A stretch of 64,000 bases of DNA, from contig CP054689.1 of the NCBI GenBank assembly GCA_013348725.1, positions 2,786,501 to 2,850,500 of the forward strand, read 5' to 3'. The stretch is from Ectothiorhodospiraceae bacterium 2226. Its GTDB lineage: Bacteria > Pseudomonadota > Gammaproteobacteria > GCA-013348725. The notes beneath the pieces are model-generated. The model was not told the origin of the DNA, made no database searches, and saw only the letters and a program-made list of their open reading frames with translations. The translations under genes were made by a program, and so were the position numbers. Positions 42,539-51,474 of this stretch are shown here, one piece after another (position 1 is the stretch's first letter; each line of letters opens with the position of its first letter).

Positions 42539-43702
42539 ATGGCGGCCGAGCTCCTGCTGTTCTTGCTGCTGCCGGCGGCCGCCTACACCGGCTGGCGCGT
42601 CGGGCGCAGGGGGGGCGGGACAGACGCCCGACGCGCCGACGGGCTGACCGCCGCCTATTACCAAGGCCTCAACTACCTGCTGGACGAACAGCCCGACAAG
42701 GCGATCGAGGTGTTCGTCAACATGATCGAGGTGGACCGGGACACGGTCGAAATGCACCTCGCCCTCGGTAGTCTGTTCCGCAGGCGCGGCGAAGTGGACC
42801 GCGCCATCCGCGTTCACCAGAACCTCATCGCGCGGCCGACCTTGGCCAAGGCGCAGCGGGAGCAGGCGCTCCACGAGCTCGGCGAGGACTACATGCGCGC
42901 GGGCTTGTTCGATCGTGCCGAGGCCTTGTTCACGGAACTCGCGCGTAGCACCAAGTACCGCGACCGCGCGCTGCGCCAGCTGAGCTGCATCTACCAGCAG
43001 GAGAAGGACTGGCACCAGGCGATCGATGCGACCTCGCGCTTGGAGCAACTCACCGGGCAGCGTGAACTGCGGGCGGAGATTGCACACTTCTATTGCGAGC
43101 TCGCCGAGCAGGCACGCCAGGAGAACGAACCGAAGGAGGCCTTGCGGTTGCTGCGCCGGGCGCTGGCCACTGACGGAAGCTGCGTGCGCGCGACGCTTTT
43201 GGAAGCCGAGCTTGCACTGGCAGAGGGTAACTGCAAGGGGGCCTTCGGGGCGTTACGGCGGGTCGAGCAACAGGATCCCCACTACCTGCCCGAAGCGGTC
43301 GAGCCCTTGATGCAGTGCGCGCAGCCGCCGCAGAGTTCCAAGGAAGTGCGCCAGTACCTGCTTGGTTTGCTGGAACGGCAGAAGAGCGTCTCGGTGCTGC
43401 TTGCCGCGGCCGAATTGGTGCGCGAGACGCGGGGTCAGGAGGAGGCCGCGGCGCTGATCGCCCACCACTTGCGCGGGCGCCCGTCCGTGCGCGGCATTCA
43501 TCGCTTGATCGAACTGCATCTGCAGGCCGAGGCACGCGACGACCTGAAGATGCTGCGCGACGTGACTACCCGCCTGCTGGCCGAGAAGCCCGTGTACCGC
43601 TGTCAACGCTGCGGGTTCAACGGAAAGGCCCTGCACTGGCTCTGCCCCGGGTGCAAATCGTGGGGTACGGTGAAACCGATCCAGGGGCTGGAAGGCGAAT
43701 AA
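42539..43702 (+). CDS. lapB: Lipopolysaccharide assembly protein B (LapB)
   Basis: LapB/YciM is an adaptor for FtsH-dependent LpxC turnover and LPS assembly. The 387-aa protein has a single N-terminal membrane helix (about 3-20), a series of TPR repeats (about 35-330; [20 protein letters not shown] is the first) and a C-terminal rubredoxin-like zinc knuckle [21 protein letters not shown]. The start codon is 1 bp after the lapA stop. pyrF follows, as in E. coli. Confidence 0.95.
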   Translation: MAAELLLFLLLPAAAYTGWRVGRRGGGTDARRADGLTAAYYQGLNYLLDEQPDKAIEVFVNMIEVDRDTVEMHLALGSLFRRRGEVDRAIRVHQNLIARPTLAKAQREQALHELGEDYMRAGLFDRAEALFTELARSTKYRDRALRQLSCIYQQEKDWHQAIDATSRLEQLTGQRELRAEIAHFYCELAEQARQENEPKEALRLLRRALATDGSCVRATLLEAELALAEGNCKGAFGALRRVEQQDPHYLPEAVEPLMQCAQPPQSSKEVRQYLLGLLERQKSVSVLLAAAELVRETRGQEEAAALIAHHLRGRPSVRGIHRLIELHLQAEARDDLKMLRDVTTRLLAEKPVYRCQRCGFNGKALHWLCPGCKSWGTVKPIQGLEGE

Positions 43703-43745
43703 GCGGCGCTTGCGCGCGCGCGGCGCGATCCGTTATCTTGCGGTA

Positions 43746-44474
43746 ATGCCTTCTTCAGCCGAACATCCGCGCGTCATCGTCGCCCTGGACTTTCCCGATC
43801 CAGGCCGCGCGCTGGAATTCGTCGGTCAACTCGACCCGCGCCACTGCCGCGTCAAGGTCGGCAAGGAGCTGTTTACCCGCGGCGGGCCGATGATGGTCGA
43901 GCGGCTGGTGTCGACCGGCTACGACGTGTTCCTCGACCTCAAGTTTCACGACATCCCGAACACCGTGGCACGCGCCTGCGTGGCCGCGGCCGAGCTCGGT
44001 GTGTGGATGCTCAACGTGCACGCGCTGGGCGGGCGCAAGATGATGGAGGGTGCCCGCGAGGCGCTCGAGGCCCTGCCCGGTAAGCGGCCGCTGTTGATCG
44101 CCGTCACCGTGCTCACCAGCCTGGGCGATGAAGATATCCACGAGGTGGGCATGGCGGGCACCGCGGCCGACAACGTGCTGCGCCTTGCGCGTGTGGCGCG
44201 CCGGGCGGGGGCCGACGGCGTGGTATGTTCGCCCCGTGAGGTCAAGGCCCTGCGCCAGACGCAGGGCAGGGACTTCTGCCTGGTTACGCCCGGCATCCGT
44301 CCCCGCGGCGCTGCCACCGGCGACCAGAAGCGCATCATGAGCCCGGGCGAGGCCGTGGCGGCCGGTTCCGACTACTTGGTGGTGGGGCGGCCGATCACGG
44401 AGGCGCCCGATCCCTTGGCGGCGCTGCAGGCCATCCAGGGCGAGATCGACACCCAAATCGCCGCCACTCAGTAG
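43746..44474 (+). CDS. pyrF: Orotidine 5'-phosphate decarboxylase
   Basis: PyrF makes UMP from OMP. The 242-aa TIM-barrel protein has [11 protein letters not shown], the catalytic tetrad segment [14 protein letters not shown] (Asp-Lys-Asp), and [10 protein letters not shown] with the phosphate-binding [15 protein letters not shown] at 43746 is supported by alignment to the normal N terminus. It completes a lapA-lapB-pyrF group. Confidence 0.96.
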   Translation: MPSSAEHPRVIVALDFPDPGRALEFVGQLDPRHCRVKVGKELFTRGGPMMVERLVSTGYDVFLDLKFHDIPNTVARACVAAAELGVWMLNVHALGGRKMMEGAREALEALPGKRPLLIAVTVLTSLGDEDIHEVGMAGTAADNVLRLARVARRAGADGVVCSPREVKALRQTQGRDFCLVTPGIRPRGAATGDQKRIMSPGEAVAAGSDYLVVGRPITEAPDPLAALQAIQGEIDTQIAATQ

Positions 44475-44736
44475 CCGGCGCGCCGCGTCGGCGCCTGCCG
44501 ACACATCCCCCCAAAGCCCCTTTCGACCCTCAGGATCGCCGCCTGCCTGTCGGCGGCTTCCGCGCCCTTTGTGGCATCTGCATCTGCGCCGGCTTACAGC
44601 GGCGCTACGTCCGTCCTATACCGCCAGCGTCGGAGTCCTACGCGCGTGTCTGGCACGGCTGACAAGGATCGCATTGCCCGGAGGCCGGCGGCGGGCTAGC
44701 GTGCGTGCTCCCTAAAACAACAACGGAGACAGGACC

Positions 44737-45012
44737 ATGAAGGGTGTTCTTATTGGCTTGTTGATGGCGACTTTCCTGTGGTTCGGCAGCGTGCAGGCCG
44801 AGCCGCCACGGCTCGACCTCAACACCGCCGACGTCGAGACGCTCGCCACCGCGCTGCACGGCGTCGGCCGCGAGCGGGCCGCCGCAATCGTGGCCTACCG
44901 TGAGGAGCATGGGCCGTTCCAGTCGGTGGAGGACCTCACCAAGGTCCGCGGCATCGGCGCCGCTACCGTGGAACGCAACCGCGCCGTCCTGTACGTGGCG
45001 CCCAAGGAGTAG
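44737..45012 (+). CDS. ComEA-like helix-hairpin-helix DNA-binding protein
   Basis: A 91-aa exported protein: signal peptide MKGVLIGLLMATFLWFG plus SVQA, then the ComEA domain LDLNTADVETLATALHGVGRERAAAI and FQSVEDLTKVRGIGAATVERN. In transformable bacteria ComEA binds incoming double-stranded DNA in the periplasm. Short ComEA-like proteins are common in Gram-negatives, and competence cannot be inferred. The 262-bp gap upstream from pyrF shows no other gene. Confidence 0.92.
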   Translation: MKGVLIGLLMATFLWFGSVQAEPPRLDLNTADVETLATALHGVGRERAAAIVAYREEHGPFQSVEDLTKVRGIGAATVERNRAVLYVAPKE

Positions 45013-45020
45013 TCTCAATA

Positions 45021-45050
45021 CGGGCGCCGCCCCACGGGTGGCGGCGCCCG
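45021..45050 (+). terminator. Hairpin after the comEA-like gene, possible terminator
   Basis: An 11-bp GC-rich stem (CGGGCGCCGCC with GGCGGCGCCCG, 8-base loop) follows the stop by 8 bp. No T tract follows, so termination may be factor-dependent. Confidence 0.5.
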
Positions 45051-45190
45051 ATACCTCTGGACCTTCGGCGCGCAGAAATGCATAGTTAGGCATAAGAATA
45101 AGGCGCTCGCCTGCCCCCGAGCGTACGTGGATGGGAATTGGGGGCACGAGCACAATGATGTGCATACAGGGACGGGGGGACGGATTTCCT

Positions 45191-46285
45191 ATGGATAACT
45201 CATGGAGCAATATGCGGCGTAGGCCGCAAGAGGATAGGCGCTATACGGACGATGACGAGATCAGCCTCGTCGACCTCTGGCTTGTCCTCGCCCGCCGGAA
45301 GTGGTGGATCATCGGTACCTTTCTCGTCGTCCTCGCCGTGGCGGCGGCGGCTGCCTTCCTTAGCGTCCATCGTTACGAATTCATAACCACCATCGAAATC
45401 GGTACGCGCATCAGCGGTAATCAAGTCAGCCCGATCGAGTCTCCAGAGGCGGTGGTCGCCAAGCTCAACGAAGGCTACATCCCGCCCATCATCGAAGACT
45501 TTGCTGCGAAGACGCCCGATGGTGTGCCCGGCAACGGCGTCCGGGCGCGGGTGCCGCAGGGCAGCAACCTCGTCGTCCTCCAAAGTGAAGGCCCGCAAGA
45601 TCGCCGCGAACTGTTCACCGACATGCACAATCTCGTGGTGCAGCGACTGCAGCAGGATCACAATCGCATGGTCGACGTGATCCGTCAGGGGCAGCAGGTG
45701 CAGCTCGCGGAGGAGATGAGCCGCTTGGCGGAACTGGAGTCCGAAGCGACCGTGATGGAGGGTCGCTTGGAGCGGGTGCAGGAGGCGCGCCGCCTGCTCA
45801 TCGAGGAGATCAAGGTGGTGCGCGCGTTGGTCGAGCGCGCCGAGGGCGAGCGCGAGCGCGCGGTGAGAGAGGCCGGCGAAACCACCGCAGCCATGACCTT
45901 GCTCCTTCTAACCAATGACCTTCACCAGAACCGTGCGCGGCTCACCCAGCTCGAAGAGCGTGCCGCGGTTCAGCTCGTGAACGAGCGGGATCTGTACGCC
46001 AGCGAACTAGGGCGTGTTCGCGGGAGTATCGAGAGTCAGAAGCAACGGATCGAGGGGGTGAAGATTCAGTTGGCGAACATTCAGGAGACGCGGCTGCTTT
46101 CGGGGCCGCGGCAGTCCCTGAATCCCACGGCGCCGAATCGTAAGCTCATGGTTGCGCTGGGCGCCGTGTTGGGATTGGTCGCGGGCGTATTCCTAGCGTT
46201 CTTCGCCGAGCTGGGCGCGAGCGTTCGCGCGCGCCGTGAGGCGGTTGCCGAAGCTGAGAGCGAGCATCCTCGCCAAGCCGCTTAA
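45191..46285 (+). CDS. Wzz-family polysaccharide chain-length regulator, first paralogue
   Basis: A 364-aa inner-membrane polysaccharide co-polymerase. A cytoplasmic lead (DDDEISLVDLWLVLARRKWW) precedes the first membrane helix (about 38-58), a large periplasmic coiled-coil region (about 60-315), and the second helix LMVALGAVLGLVAGVFLAFF preceded by the Pro-rich NPTAPNRK. No Walker motifs are present, so it lacks the BY-kinase of Wzc. The ATG at 45191 is an estimate; ATGs at 45155 and 45131 are in frame. A second copy follows at 46433. They presumably set the length of the polymer made by the wzx/wzy genes downstream. Confidence 0.88.
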   Translation: MDNSWSNMRRRPQEDRRYTDDDEISLVDLWLVLARRKWWIIGTFLVVLAVAAAAAFLSVHRYEFITTIEIGTRISGNQVSPIESPEAVVAKLNEGYIPPIIEDFAAKTPDGVPGNGVRARVPQGSNLVVLQSEGPQDRRELFTDMHNLVVQRLQQDHNRMVDVIRQGQQVQLAEEMSRLAELESEATVMEGRLERVQEARRLLIEEIKVVRALVERAEGERERAVREAGETTAAMTLLLLTNDLHQNRARLTQLEERAAVQLVNERDLYASELGRVRGSIESQKQRIEGVKIQLANIQETRLLSGPRQSLNPTAPNRKLMVALGAVLGLVAGVFLAFFAELGASVRARREAVAEAESEHPRQAA

Positions 46286-46297
46286 GCAGTAAGCCGC

Positions 46298-46327
46298 GCC
46301 CCCTCGAGCTCGGGAGCTCGAGGGGGC
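46298..46327 (+). terminator. Hairpin between the two wzz-like genes
   Basis: A 13-bp perfect stem (GCCCCCTCGAGCT and its complement) with a 4-base loop begins 13 bp after the first wzz stop. It lacks a T tract. It may partly uncouple the two paralogues. Confidence 0.5.
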
Positions 46328-46432
46328 GGCGCATCACAGTCATCTCCGGCCGCCACTGCCGGCCGCGAGTCTCTCATCCCTTTCAATCGCTTAACGCCTG
46401 AAGAGCCTCGTCCTGAGGTTGCGAAGTGTGAT

Positions 46433-47528
46433 ATGGTTCGCATTTTTCGGCGTCAAGCAATGCAAACAACAAGAAGGGGGGACTACCAGGCGTCGGACGA
46501 AATCAGCCTGGTAGATCTGTGGCTACTGCTCAGCCGGCGCGTGTGGTTGATTGTCGGGACGCTTCTGGTCGCTCTGGCGCTGGCCGTGGCCGTTGCGGCA
46601 TTTACGGCGCCCAAGTTCTCCGTGGTCACCACATTGGAGATCGGGACGCGCGTCAGCGGCAACGAGATCGCGCTCATCGAATCGCCCGACGCGGTGGCCG
46701 CCAAACTGAACGAGAACTACATCCCGGCGGCCCTGCATGCCGTCGCCGAAAGGGTGCCGGAGGGCCGCCTCATTCGCCCGCCGCGTGCCCATGTCCCGCC
46801 TCAGAGCGAGCTGGTGGTAATCCAGAGCGCGGCGCCTGCTGCACACGGCCCACTACTGCGAGAGGTGCACGAAGCGGCGCTGGGGCTTCTGCGCCAGGAT
46901 CATGCACGCATCATCGATGTGACGCGACAGGAGCATCAGGCCCGGGAAGCGGAGGAATCCGCCGCGCTCGCCGCCCTGCAGAATGAGGCCCGGAATCTGC
47001 GCGCCCGCGTCGAACGCGCGGAGGAATCCCTGCAGTTGATGGCCGAGGAGATTCGGCGCGTGGGCGCACGGGTGGCTCAGGCCGAAGCCGATCGCGCCGA
47101 AGCGCTGACCGCGGCGGTCGAGGGCGACAATGTGGAGACCACGCTGTTGCTGATGACCAACGATCTGCATCAGCATCGGGCGCGGCTCGCCGAACTCCGT
47201 GAACGTGTGGCGGTCCATCTTCCGAACGAGCGGGACGCGGACGCCGCGGAGCAGCGGCGTGTGGAGGGTGCAATCGCGGTGCAGCGGCTGCGGGTTGAGG
47301 GCGCCCGGCTGGCCCTTGAGAACCTGCGCGAGACCCAAGCGCTCGCCGCGCCGCGCCATTCGCGAGAGGCCGTCTCGCCCAACATCGCGCTGATTCTCAT
47401 TGGGTCTCGTGTTGGGGCTGGTCGGCGGGTTACTCCTCGCGCTTCTCGCCGAGCTGCGCGTCGCCGCCCGGAGTCAGCGCCGATCGGCACTCGCACGGCG
47501 CGAGGACGACGTCCGACAAGCGGCGTGA
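46433..47528 (+). pseudogene. Second Wzz-family paralogue, frameshifted in the C-terminal membrane helix
   Basis: The first 320 or so codons parallel the neighbouring Wzz paralogue: QASDEISLVDLWLLLSRRVW, first helix, TTLEIGTRVSGNEIALIESP, LLLMTNDLHQHRARL, and the Pro-Asn preceding the second helix. Near 47399-47405, after IALILIG, the frame is lost. In the next frame the sequence reads LVLGLVGGLLLALLAELR and then RRSALARREDDVRQAA and a TGA at 47526-47528, exactly the expected ending. Uncorrected, the reading frame instead gives a basic non-membrane tail that runs to 47725, into manC. A single extra G (or a 2-base loss) in ATTGGGTCTCG explains it. It could be a real mutation or a sequencing error. 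Confidence 0.8.
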
Positions 47529-47537
47529 GAACCCCGT

Positions 47538-47595
47538 CACAGGGCAGGGACGCCCTGTGCGCGTCGGCTTTACCTCCCCGATCATGGTCTATATT
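47538..47595 (+). promoter_or_regulatory. Hairpin and probable promoter upstream of manC
   Basis: An 8-bp stem CACAGGGC/GCCCTGTG is followed by a -10-like TATATT at 47590-47595, 51 bp before the manC start. No convincing -35 is seen. It would allow manC-cysC to be transcribed independently of the wzz genes. Confidence 0.4.
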
Positions 47596-47645
47596 TAGCC
47601 CGTGGCTGTGGCCGAACAGGCCATTGCGAGGGAGGGAGCCCAAGC

Positions 47646-49169
47646 ATGACAACAAGGAACGCGCCTATTCAACCCGTGATTCTCTCGGGGGGGGCGGGCA
47701 CGCGGCTGTGGCCGCTGTCCCGTAAGCATTTTCCAAAGCAACTTCTGCCGCTTACCGGCGAACTCACGCTGCTGCAGGAAACCGCGCGGCGGCTGGTCGA
47801 CTTTAGCGGCAGCGCCGTGCGCGAGCCGATCCTCGTTTGCAACGAGGCCCAGCGCTTTATGGTGGCCGAACAACTCAAGCGGGTGGAAGCGCCGAAGGCG
47901 CGCATCCTGCTGGAGCCGGTGGGGCGCAACACGGCGCCGGCCTTGACCTTGGCGGCGCTCGATGCGCGCCAGGTCGCCGACCCGCTGCTGTTGGTGATGC
48001 CGGCCGATCACCTGATTCCCGATCCCCAGGCCTTTCACGCCGCCATCGAGGCGGGGACGGAGCTTGCGCGCGAGGGCAACGTGATTACCTTCGGCGTGGT
48101 GCCGACCACCGCCGAAACCGGTTACGGCTATATCCGGCGCGACGGTACGGGGGAGGGGCCGAGCCGCGCTGCGAAGTTCGTGGAAAAGCCTGATCGTGCC
48201 ACCGCGCAAACCTACGTCGACGACGGCCGCTACGTGTGGAACAGCGGTATCTTCCTGCTGCGCGCCTCGGTCTGGCTGGAGCTGCTAGAGACGCACGCGC
48301 CGGAGATGGCCGCGGCCTGCATGCGCGCCTACGAGGCAGGTGAGAGCGACGAGCCGTTCTACCGCATCTCGCGGGAGGCATTCGCCTCCTGTCCCAGCGA
48401 CTCGATCGACTACGCCGTGATGGAACGCATCGCGGGCGAGGCGGGGCGCTTGTACGTGGTGCCGCTCGCGGCCGGCTGGTCGGACGTCGGCGGCTGGCGC
48501 TCGCTGTGGGAGGTGTTGCCCAAGGATGACGGGGGCAACGTGCGCCGCGGCGACGTGTACACCCACGACGCGCGCAATTCCCTGCTGATGGCCGGCCAGC
48601 GCTGCGTGGCGGCCGTGGGTGTAGACAACCTCATCGTGGTGGAGACGGCCGATGCTGTGCTGGTCGCCCATCGCGACCGCGCCCAGGACGTCAAGCACAT
48701 CGTCGAGCAGATGCGCGAGGACATGCGCGAGGAATGCGAGCAGCATCGGCGGGTTTTCCGCCCCTGGGGCGACTACGAGGGCCTGGACAAGGGCGAACGC
48801 TTCCAGGTGAAGCGCATCGTGGTGAAGCCCGGCGAGGCCCTGTCGCTGCAGATGCACCACCATCGCGCGGAGCACTGGGTGGTGGTGCGGGGCACGGCAA
48901 AGGTCACGCGCGGGGACGAGACCTTCATCATCAGCGAGAACCAATCGACCTATATCCCGCTCGGGGTGAAGCACCGCCTGGAGAACCCCGGCACGATTCC
49001 GCTCGAGATCATCGAGGTGCAGTCGGGCAGCTATCTCGGCGAAGACGACATCGTCCGCTTCGACGACGTCTATGGGCGCGGTGCCGACGCGCCCCCGCCG
49101 AAGCCCGCCGCGCAGCCGTCGGCGGAGCGCCTGGTCGGCGGCGCCTTGTGGGGCGGCGGCCGCAGCTGA
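47646..49169 (+). CDS. manC: Bifunctional mannose-1-phosphate guanylyltransferase / mannose-6-phosphate isomerase
   Basis: Makes GDP-mannose for surface polysaccharide. The 507-aa protein begins with the nucleotidyltransferase motif LSGGAGTRLWPLSRKHFPKQ, with VEKPDRATAQTYV around residue 180 and GWSDVGGW in the middle. The C-terminal third is a cupin phosphomannose isomerase domain (FRPWGDYEGL, then LQMHHHRAEHWVVVRGTAKV, YIPLGVKHRLENPG). Residues after about 480 are Ala/Pro-rich. GAGGGAGGGAG precedes the ATG. The partner phosphomannomutase is at 54770, on the other side of a toxin-antitoxin island. Confidence 0.95.
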   Translation: MTTRNAPIQPVILSGGAGTRLWPLSRKHFPKQLLPLTGELTLLQETARRLVDFSGSAVREPILVCNEAQRFMVAEQLKRVEAPKARILLEPVGRNTAPALTLAALDARQVADPLLLVMPADHLIPDPQAFHAAIEAGTELAREGNVITFGVVPTTAETGYGYIRRDGTGEGPSRAAKFVEKPDRATAQTYVDDGRYVWNSGIFLLRASVWLELLETHAPEMAAACMRAYEAGESDEPFYRISREAFASCPSDSIDYAVMERIAGEAGRLYVVPLAAGWSDVGGWRSLWEVLPKDDGGNVRRGDVYTHDARNSLLMAGQRCVAAVGVDNLIVVETADAVLVAHRDRAQDVKHIVEQMREDMREECEQHRRVFRPWGDYEGLDKGERFQVKRIVVKPGEALSLQMHHHRAEHWVVVRGTAKVTRGDETFIISENQSTYIPLGVKHRLENPGTIPLEIIEVQSGSYLGEDDIVRFDDVYGRGADAPPPKPAAQPSAERLVGGALWGGGRS

Positions 49170-49234
49170 GGGGCGCGGCGATACACGGACGTACTACCCA
49201 CTCGAATCAAATCCATACAAGGACGTAGAACAAC

Positions 49235-49909
49235 ATGCATGAGACGCGCAAGAGCAATAACGTCGTCTGGCAGGACTTGGCCATCGACCGCCGGCAGCGC
49301 AACGAACTGAACGGGCACAAGAGCGCGATTCTTTGGTTCACCGGGCTGTCCGGCTCGGGCAAGTCGACCCTGGCACGCGCCGTCGAGGAGCGCCTGCACG
49401 CCGAAGGCTGCCGCACCTTCGTGCTGGATGGGGACAACGTGCGGCACGGTCTGTGTGGCGACCTCGGCTTCTCGGAGCAGGATCGTGCCGAGAACATCCG
49501 CCGCATCGGCGAGGTGGCCAAGCTGTGCGTGGAGGCCGGCCTCATTACGCTGACGGCGTTCATCTCGCCGTTTCGCGCCGACCGCGACAGGGTACGCAGC
49601 CTGGTCGCGCCGGGGGACTTGCTCGAGGTGTACGTGCAGTGCCCGCTCAGCGTGTGCGAACAGCGCGACGTGAAGGGCCTGTACAAGCGCGCGCGGGCCG
49701 GCGAAATCAAAGACTTTACCGGCATTTCGTCGCCGTACGAGCCACCCGAGAACCCCGATATCGTGGTCGACACCAGCTGCACCAGCATTGACCAGTGCGT
49801 GGATCAGGTGATCGAGGCCCTGGAAGCGCGCGACGTCATCGCGCCGCTGCAGCCGGTGGCCGCGGCGGGCCATGCACGCCGTGTGAATGGACGGGACGCC
49901 CGACTGTAG
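49235..49909 (+). CDS. cysC: Adenylylsulfate (APS) kinase
   Basis: Phosphorylates APS to PAPS. The 224-aa protein has the P-loop [11 protein letters not shown] (35-45), [20 protein letters not shown], the [16 protein letters not shown] segment, [19 protein letters not shown] and [15 protein letters not shown]. It is not accompanied by cysD/cysN here. Placed directly after manC in a polysaccharide locus, it may supply PAPS for sulfation of a glycan, though no sulfotransferase lies in the window. The last 25 residues are not conserved in the family. Confidence 0.93.
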   Translation: MHETRKSNNVVWQDLAIDRRQRNELNGHKSAILWFTGLSGSGKSTLARAVEERLHAEGCRTFVLDGDNVRHGLCGDLGFSEQDRAENIRRIGEVAKLCVEAGLITLTAFISPFRADRDRVRSLVAPGDLLEVYVQCPLSVCEQRDVKGLYKRARAGEIKDFTGISSPYEPPENPDIVVDTSCTSIDQCVDQVIEALEARDVIAPLQPVAAAGHARRVNGRDARL

Positions 49910-49946
49910 CGGCATAGCTTGTTCGGCCGCCTACATCCGCCCTACA

Positions 49947-49970
49947 ATGTGACTATCTAGTTGGTCACAT
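49947..49970. promoter_or_regulatory. Operator-like inverted repeat upstream of the phd/vapC module
   Basis: ATGTGAC and GTCACAT form perfect 7-bp half-sites separated by 10 bp, ending 12 bp before the antitoxin start codon. This is the position and shape of the binding site by which Phd/YefM-type antitoxins repress their own operon. Confidence 0.65.
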
Positions 49971-49982
49971 GGGAAGACGCCG

Positions 49983-50231
49983 ATGGATACCACCATCGTG
50001 TCGCTCGCGGAAGCCAAGGCGCGCCTGAGCGAGCTTACCGAGCTCGCCGCGACCGGCGAGACGGTCATCATCACCAAGCGGGGCAAGCCGGTCGGGCGGC
50101 TGTCGCAGGCCGACCGACCCCGGCAACCGGTGGACAAGCATGCGCTGGCGCGCCTTACCGCCTCGATGCCGCCGCAGGAGGAGAGTGCGGAGACGTTCAT
50201 CCGCGCCGTTCGCGATGACGTGCGCTATTGA
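49983..50231 (+). CDS. Phd/YefM-family antitoxin
   Basis: An 82-aa antitoxin with the N-terminal Phd fold: VSLAEAKARLSELTELAATG (about 6-25), then VIITKRGKPVGRLSQ (about 28-42), and a toxin-neutralising C-terminal tail ending FIRAVRDDVRY. The ATG follows a short leader downstream of a palindromic operator. The toxin gene start overlaps its stop (TGATG), a typical toxin-antitoxin arrangement. Confidence 0.93.
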   Translation: MDTTIVSLAEAKARLSELTELAATGETVIITKRGKPVGRLSQADRPRQPVDKHALARLTASMPPQEESAETFIRAVRDDVRY

Positions 50232-50653
50232 TGCTTTACTTGGATACCAGCCTGCTGGTGGCCGCGCTCACCAATGAAGCTCGTACGAGCGATATGCAAA
50301 CCTGGTTGGCCGCGCAGGACCCGGAAGCACTGTTCATCAGCGAATGGGTGATCACGGAGTTCTCGGCGGCCCTCTCGGCGAAGGTGCGCGTCGGCCACAT
50401 CGGCGCCTCGCATCGCGCGGACGCGCTCGCCGTATTCACCGCCTTGACCGAACGTAGCTTCGGCGTGCTCGCCGTGTCGCGTGCCGAGTTCCGTGCCGCG
50501 GCGCGCTTTGCCGATCAGCACGCTATCGGGCTGCGGGCGGGCGACGCCCTCCATCTCGCTGTTGCCGCCAACCACGGCGCGCGGCTGTGCTCGCTCGACC
50601 GAACCCTGGTGAACGCGGGCGATGCGCTCGGCGTCAGCACCGCCTTCCTGTAG
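50231..50653 (+). CDS. PIN-domain ribonuclease toxin (VapC family)
   Basis: A 140-aa PIN-domain toxin. The four acidic residues of the Mg-dependent nuclease are all present: Asp5 in MLYLDTSLLVAAL, Glu43 in SEWVITEFSAAL, Asp105 in LRAGDALHLAVAA and Asp123 in CSLDRTLV. VapC toxins usually cut initiator tRNA or 23S rRNA; the target here is unknown. It is paired with a Phd-type antitoxin, a common hybrid combination. ATG at 50231 is preferred to the adjacent TTG. Confidence 0.93.
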   Translation: MLYLDTSLLVAALTNEARTSDMQTWLAAQDPEALFISEWVITEFSAALSAKVRVGHIGASHRADALAVFTALTERSFGVLAVSRAEFRAAARFADQHAIGLRAGDALHLAVAANHGARLCSLDRTLVNAGDALGVSTAFL

Positions 50654-50668
50654 TTCGTCGAACGCGCC

Positions 50669-51154
50669 ATGTTCACCGAACATCACCCGACGCTGGCACG
50701 GTTGCTGGACGACATCCGGCCCAAGACGATCTTGGTGGTGGATCCGCACGCAGAGCCCCTGCCGAGCGCGGCGGGCACCGAGGGAGCGCGCATCACGCAT
50801 GTCCGAGCAGACCCCATGAGCGCGGTAGAAGGGCTAGAGCGCTTCGACTTCGGGGTGGTCGCCAACACGCTGGAGCGCCTGGATGCCAAGGCCGCCGGGG
50901 CGCTGCTCGCCGGTCTGCGCGACCTCCATTCCGGGCGCTTCGTCGCGCTGGCGCCGATCGGCGCGGGCTGGCAAGGAATGGCGAGCGTTTGGGAGGAGAA
51001 CGACCTCTTGGCCTTCGGCATGACGCTGATGGCCCGTTACCAGGTCGCCCAAGGGCCGCTCGCGCTCTATCACTTCAACCTCGCCGACTACAAAACCACG
51101 CCGGACTGGCTCAACAGCCGCTACTGGGCCCACCCGGAGCGCTGGGAGCCGTAG
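50669..51154 (+). CDS. Uncharacterised protein, resembles DUF6231
   Basis: A 161-aa soluble protein. ILVVDPHAEPLPSAAG near the N terminus, RFDFGVVANTLERLDAKAAGAL, and the ending LALYHFNLADYKTTPDWLNS followed by RYWAHPERWE resemble the DUF6231 group seen in gammaproteobacteria; I recall this from memory and cannot check it. The middle resembles a methyltransferase-like Rossmann fold without a clear SAM motif. It follows vapC by 15 bp but is probably not part of the toxin-antitoxin module. Confidence 0.75.
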   Translation: MFTEHHPTLARLLDDIRPKTILVVDPHAEPLPSAAGTEGARITHVRADPMSAVEGLERFDFGVVANTLERLDAKAAGALLAGLRDLHSGRFVALAPIGAGWQGMASVWEENDLLAFGMTLMARYQVAQGPLALYHFNLADYKTTPDWLNSRYWAHPERWEP

Positions 51155-51258
51155 GAGTCGCCGTAGAGGCAAGAAGCCCTTATCTGCTCGCGAAGTGTGA
51201 GCTGCGGATGATTCGATGGTGCGCCTATGCTCCGCGCCCCCCAAACAGCGACGACGTT

Positions 51259-51408
51259 GTAGGGCGCCATAAGCGCAGCGCATCGCGCCATGGGCCTCGC
51301 CGAGGTACACCTCCCCCGACTTTTCGCGCCGCAGCCGGGGATCTGGACCTATAGCGCCCTGGGCACTTCCCGGCGCGATGCGCCGCTGCGCGGCTTATGG
51401 CGCCCTAC
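51259..51408. repeat. Inverted pair of the dispersed repeat flanking an 82-bp centre
   Basis: GTAGGGCGCCATAAGCGCAG and following bases (51259-51289) and the reverse-oriented copy ending GGCTTATGGCGCCCTAC (51372-51408) bracket about 82 bp with no gene. Together they make up most of the 51155-51472 gap. Remaining bases before 51259 and after 51408 contain only the hipB promoter region. Confidence 0.85.
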
Positions 51409-51454
51409 ATTTGCGTGGTCTTAATGCATCATATAAGATTCATAATCTCGTCGG

Positions 51455-51474
51455 ATGAATCGTATATTATTCAT
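51455..51474. promoter_or_regulatory. Palindrome over the hipB start, candidate HipB operator
   Basis: ATGAAT and ATTCAT form perfect half-sites separated by 8 bp, and an AT-rich GATTCATAATC lies just upstream. The N8 spacing is the same as in the E. coli HipB operator (whose half-sites differ). The right half overlaps the likely ATG, so binding could block both transcription and translation. Confidence 0.5.

Noticed and set aside
47529-47725. Continuation of the second wzz frame into manC
   Set aside because: Basic low-complexity translation with no membrane helix; the expected TM2 and stop appear in the neighbouring frame, so this is read-through after a frameshift.
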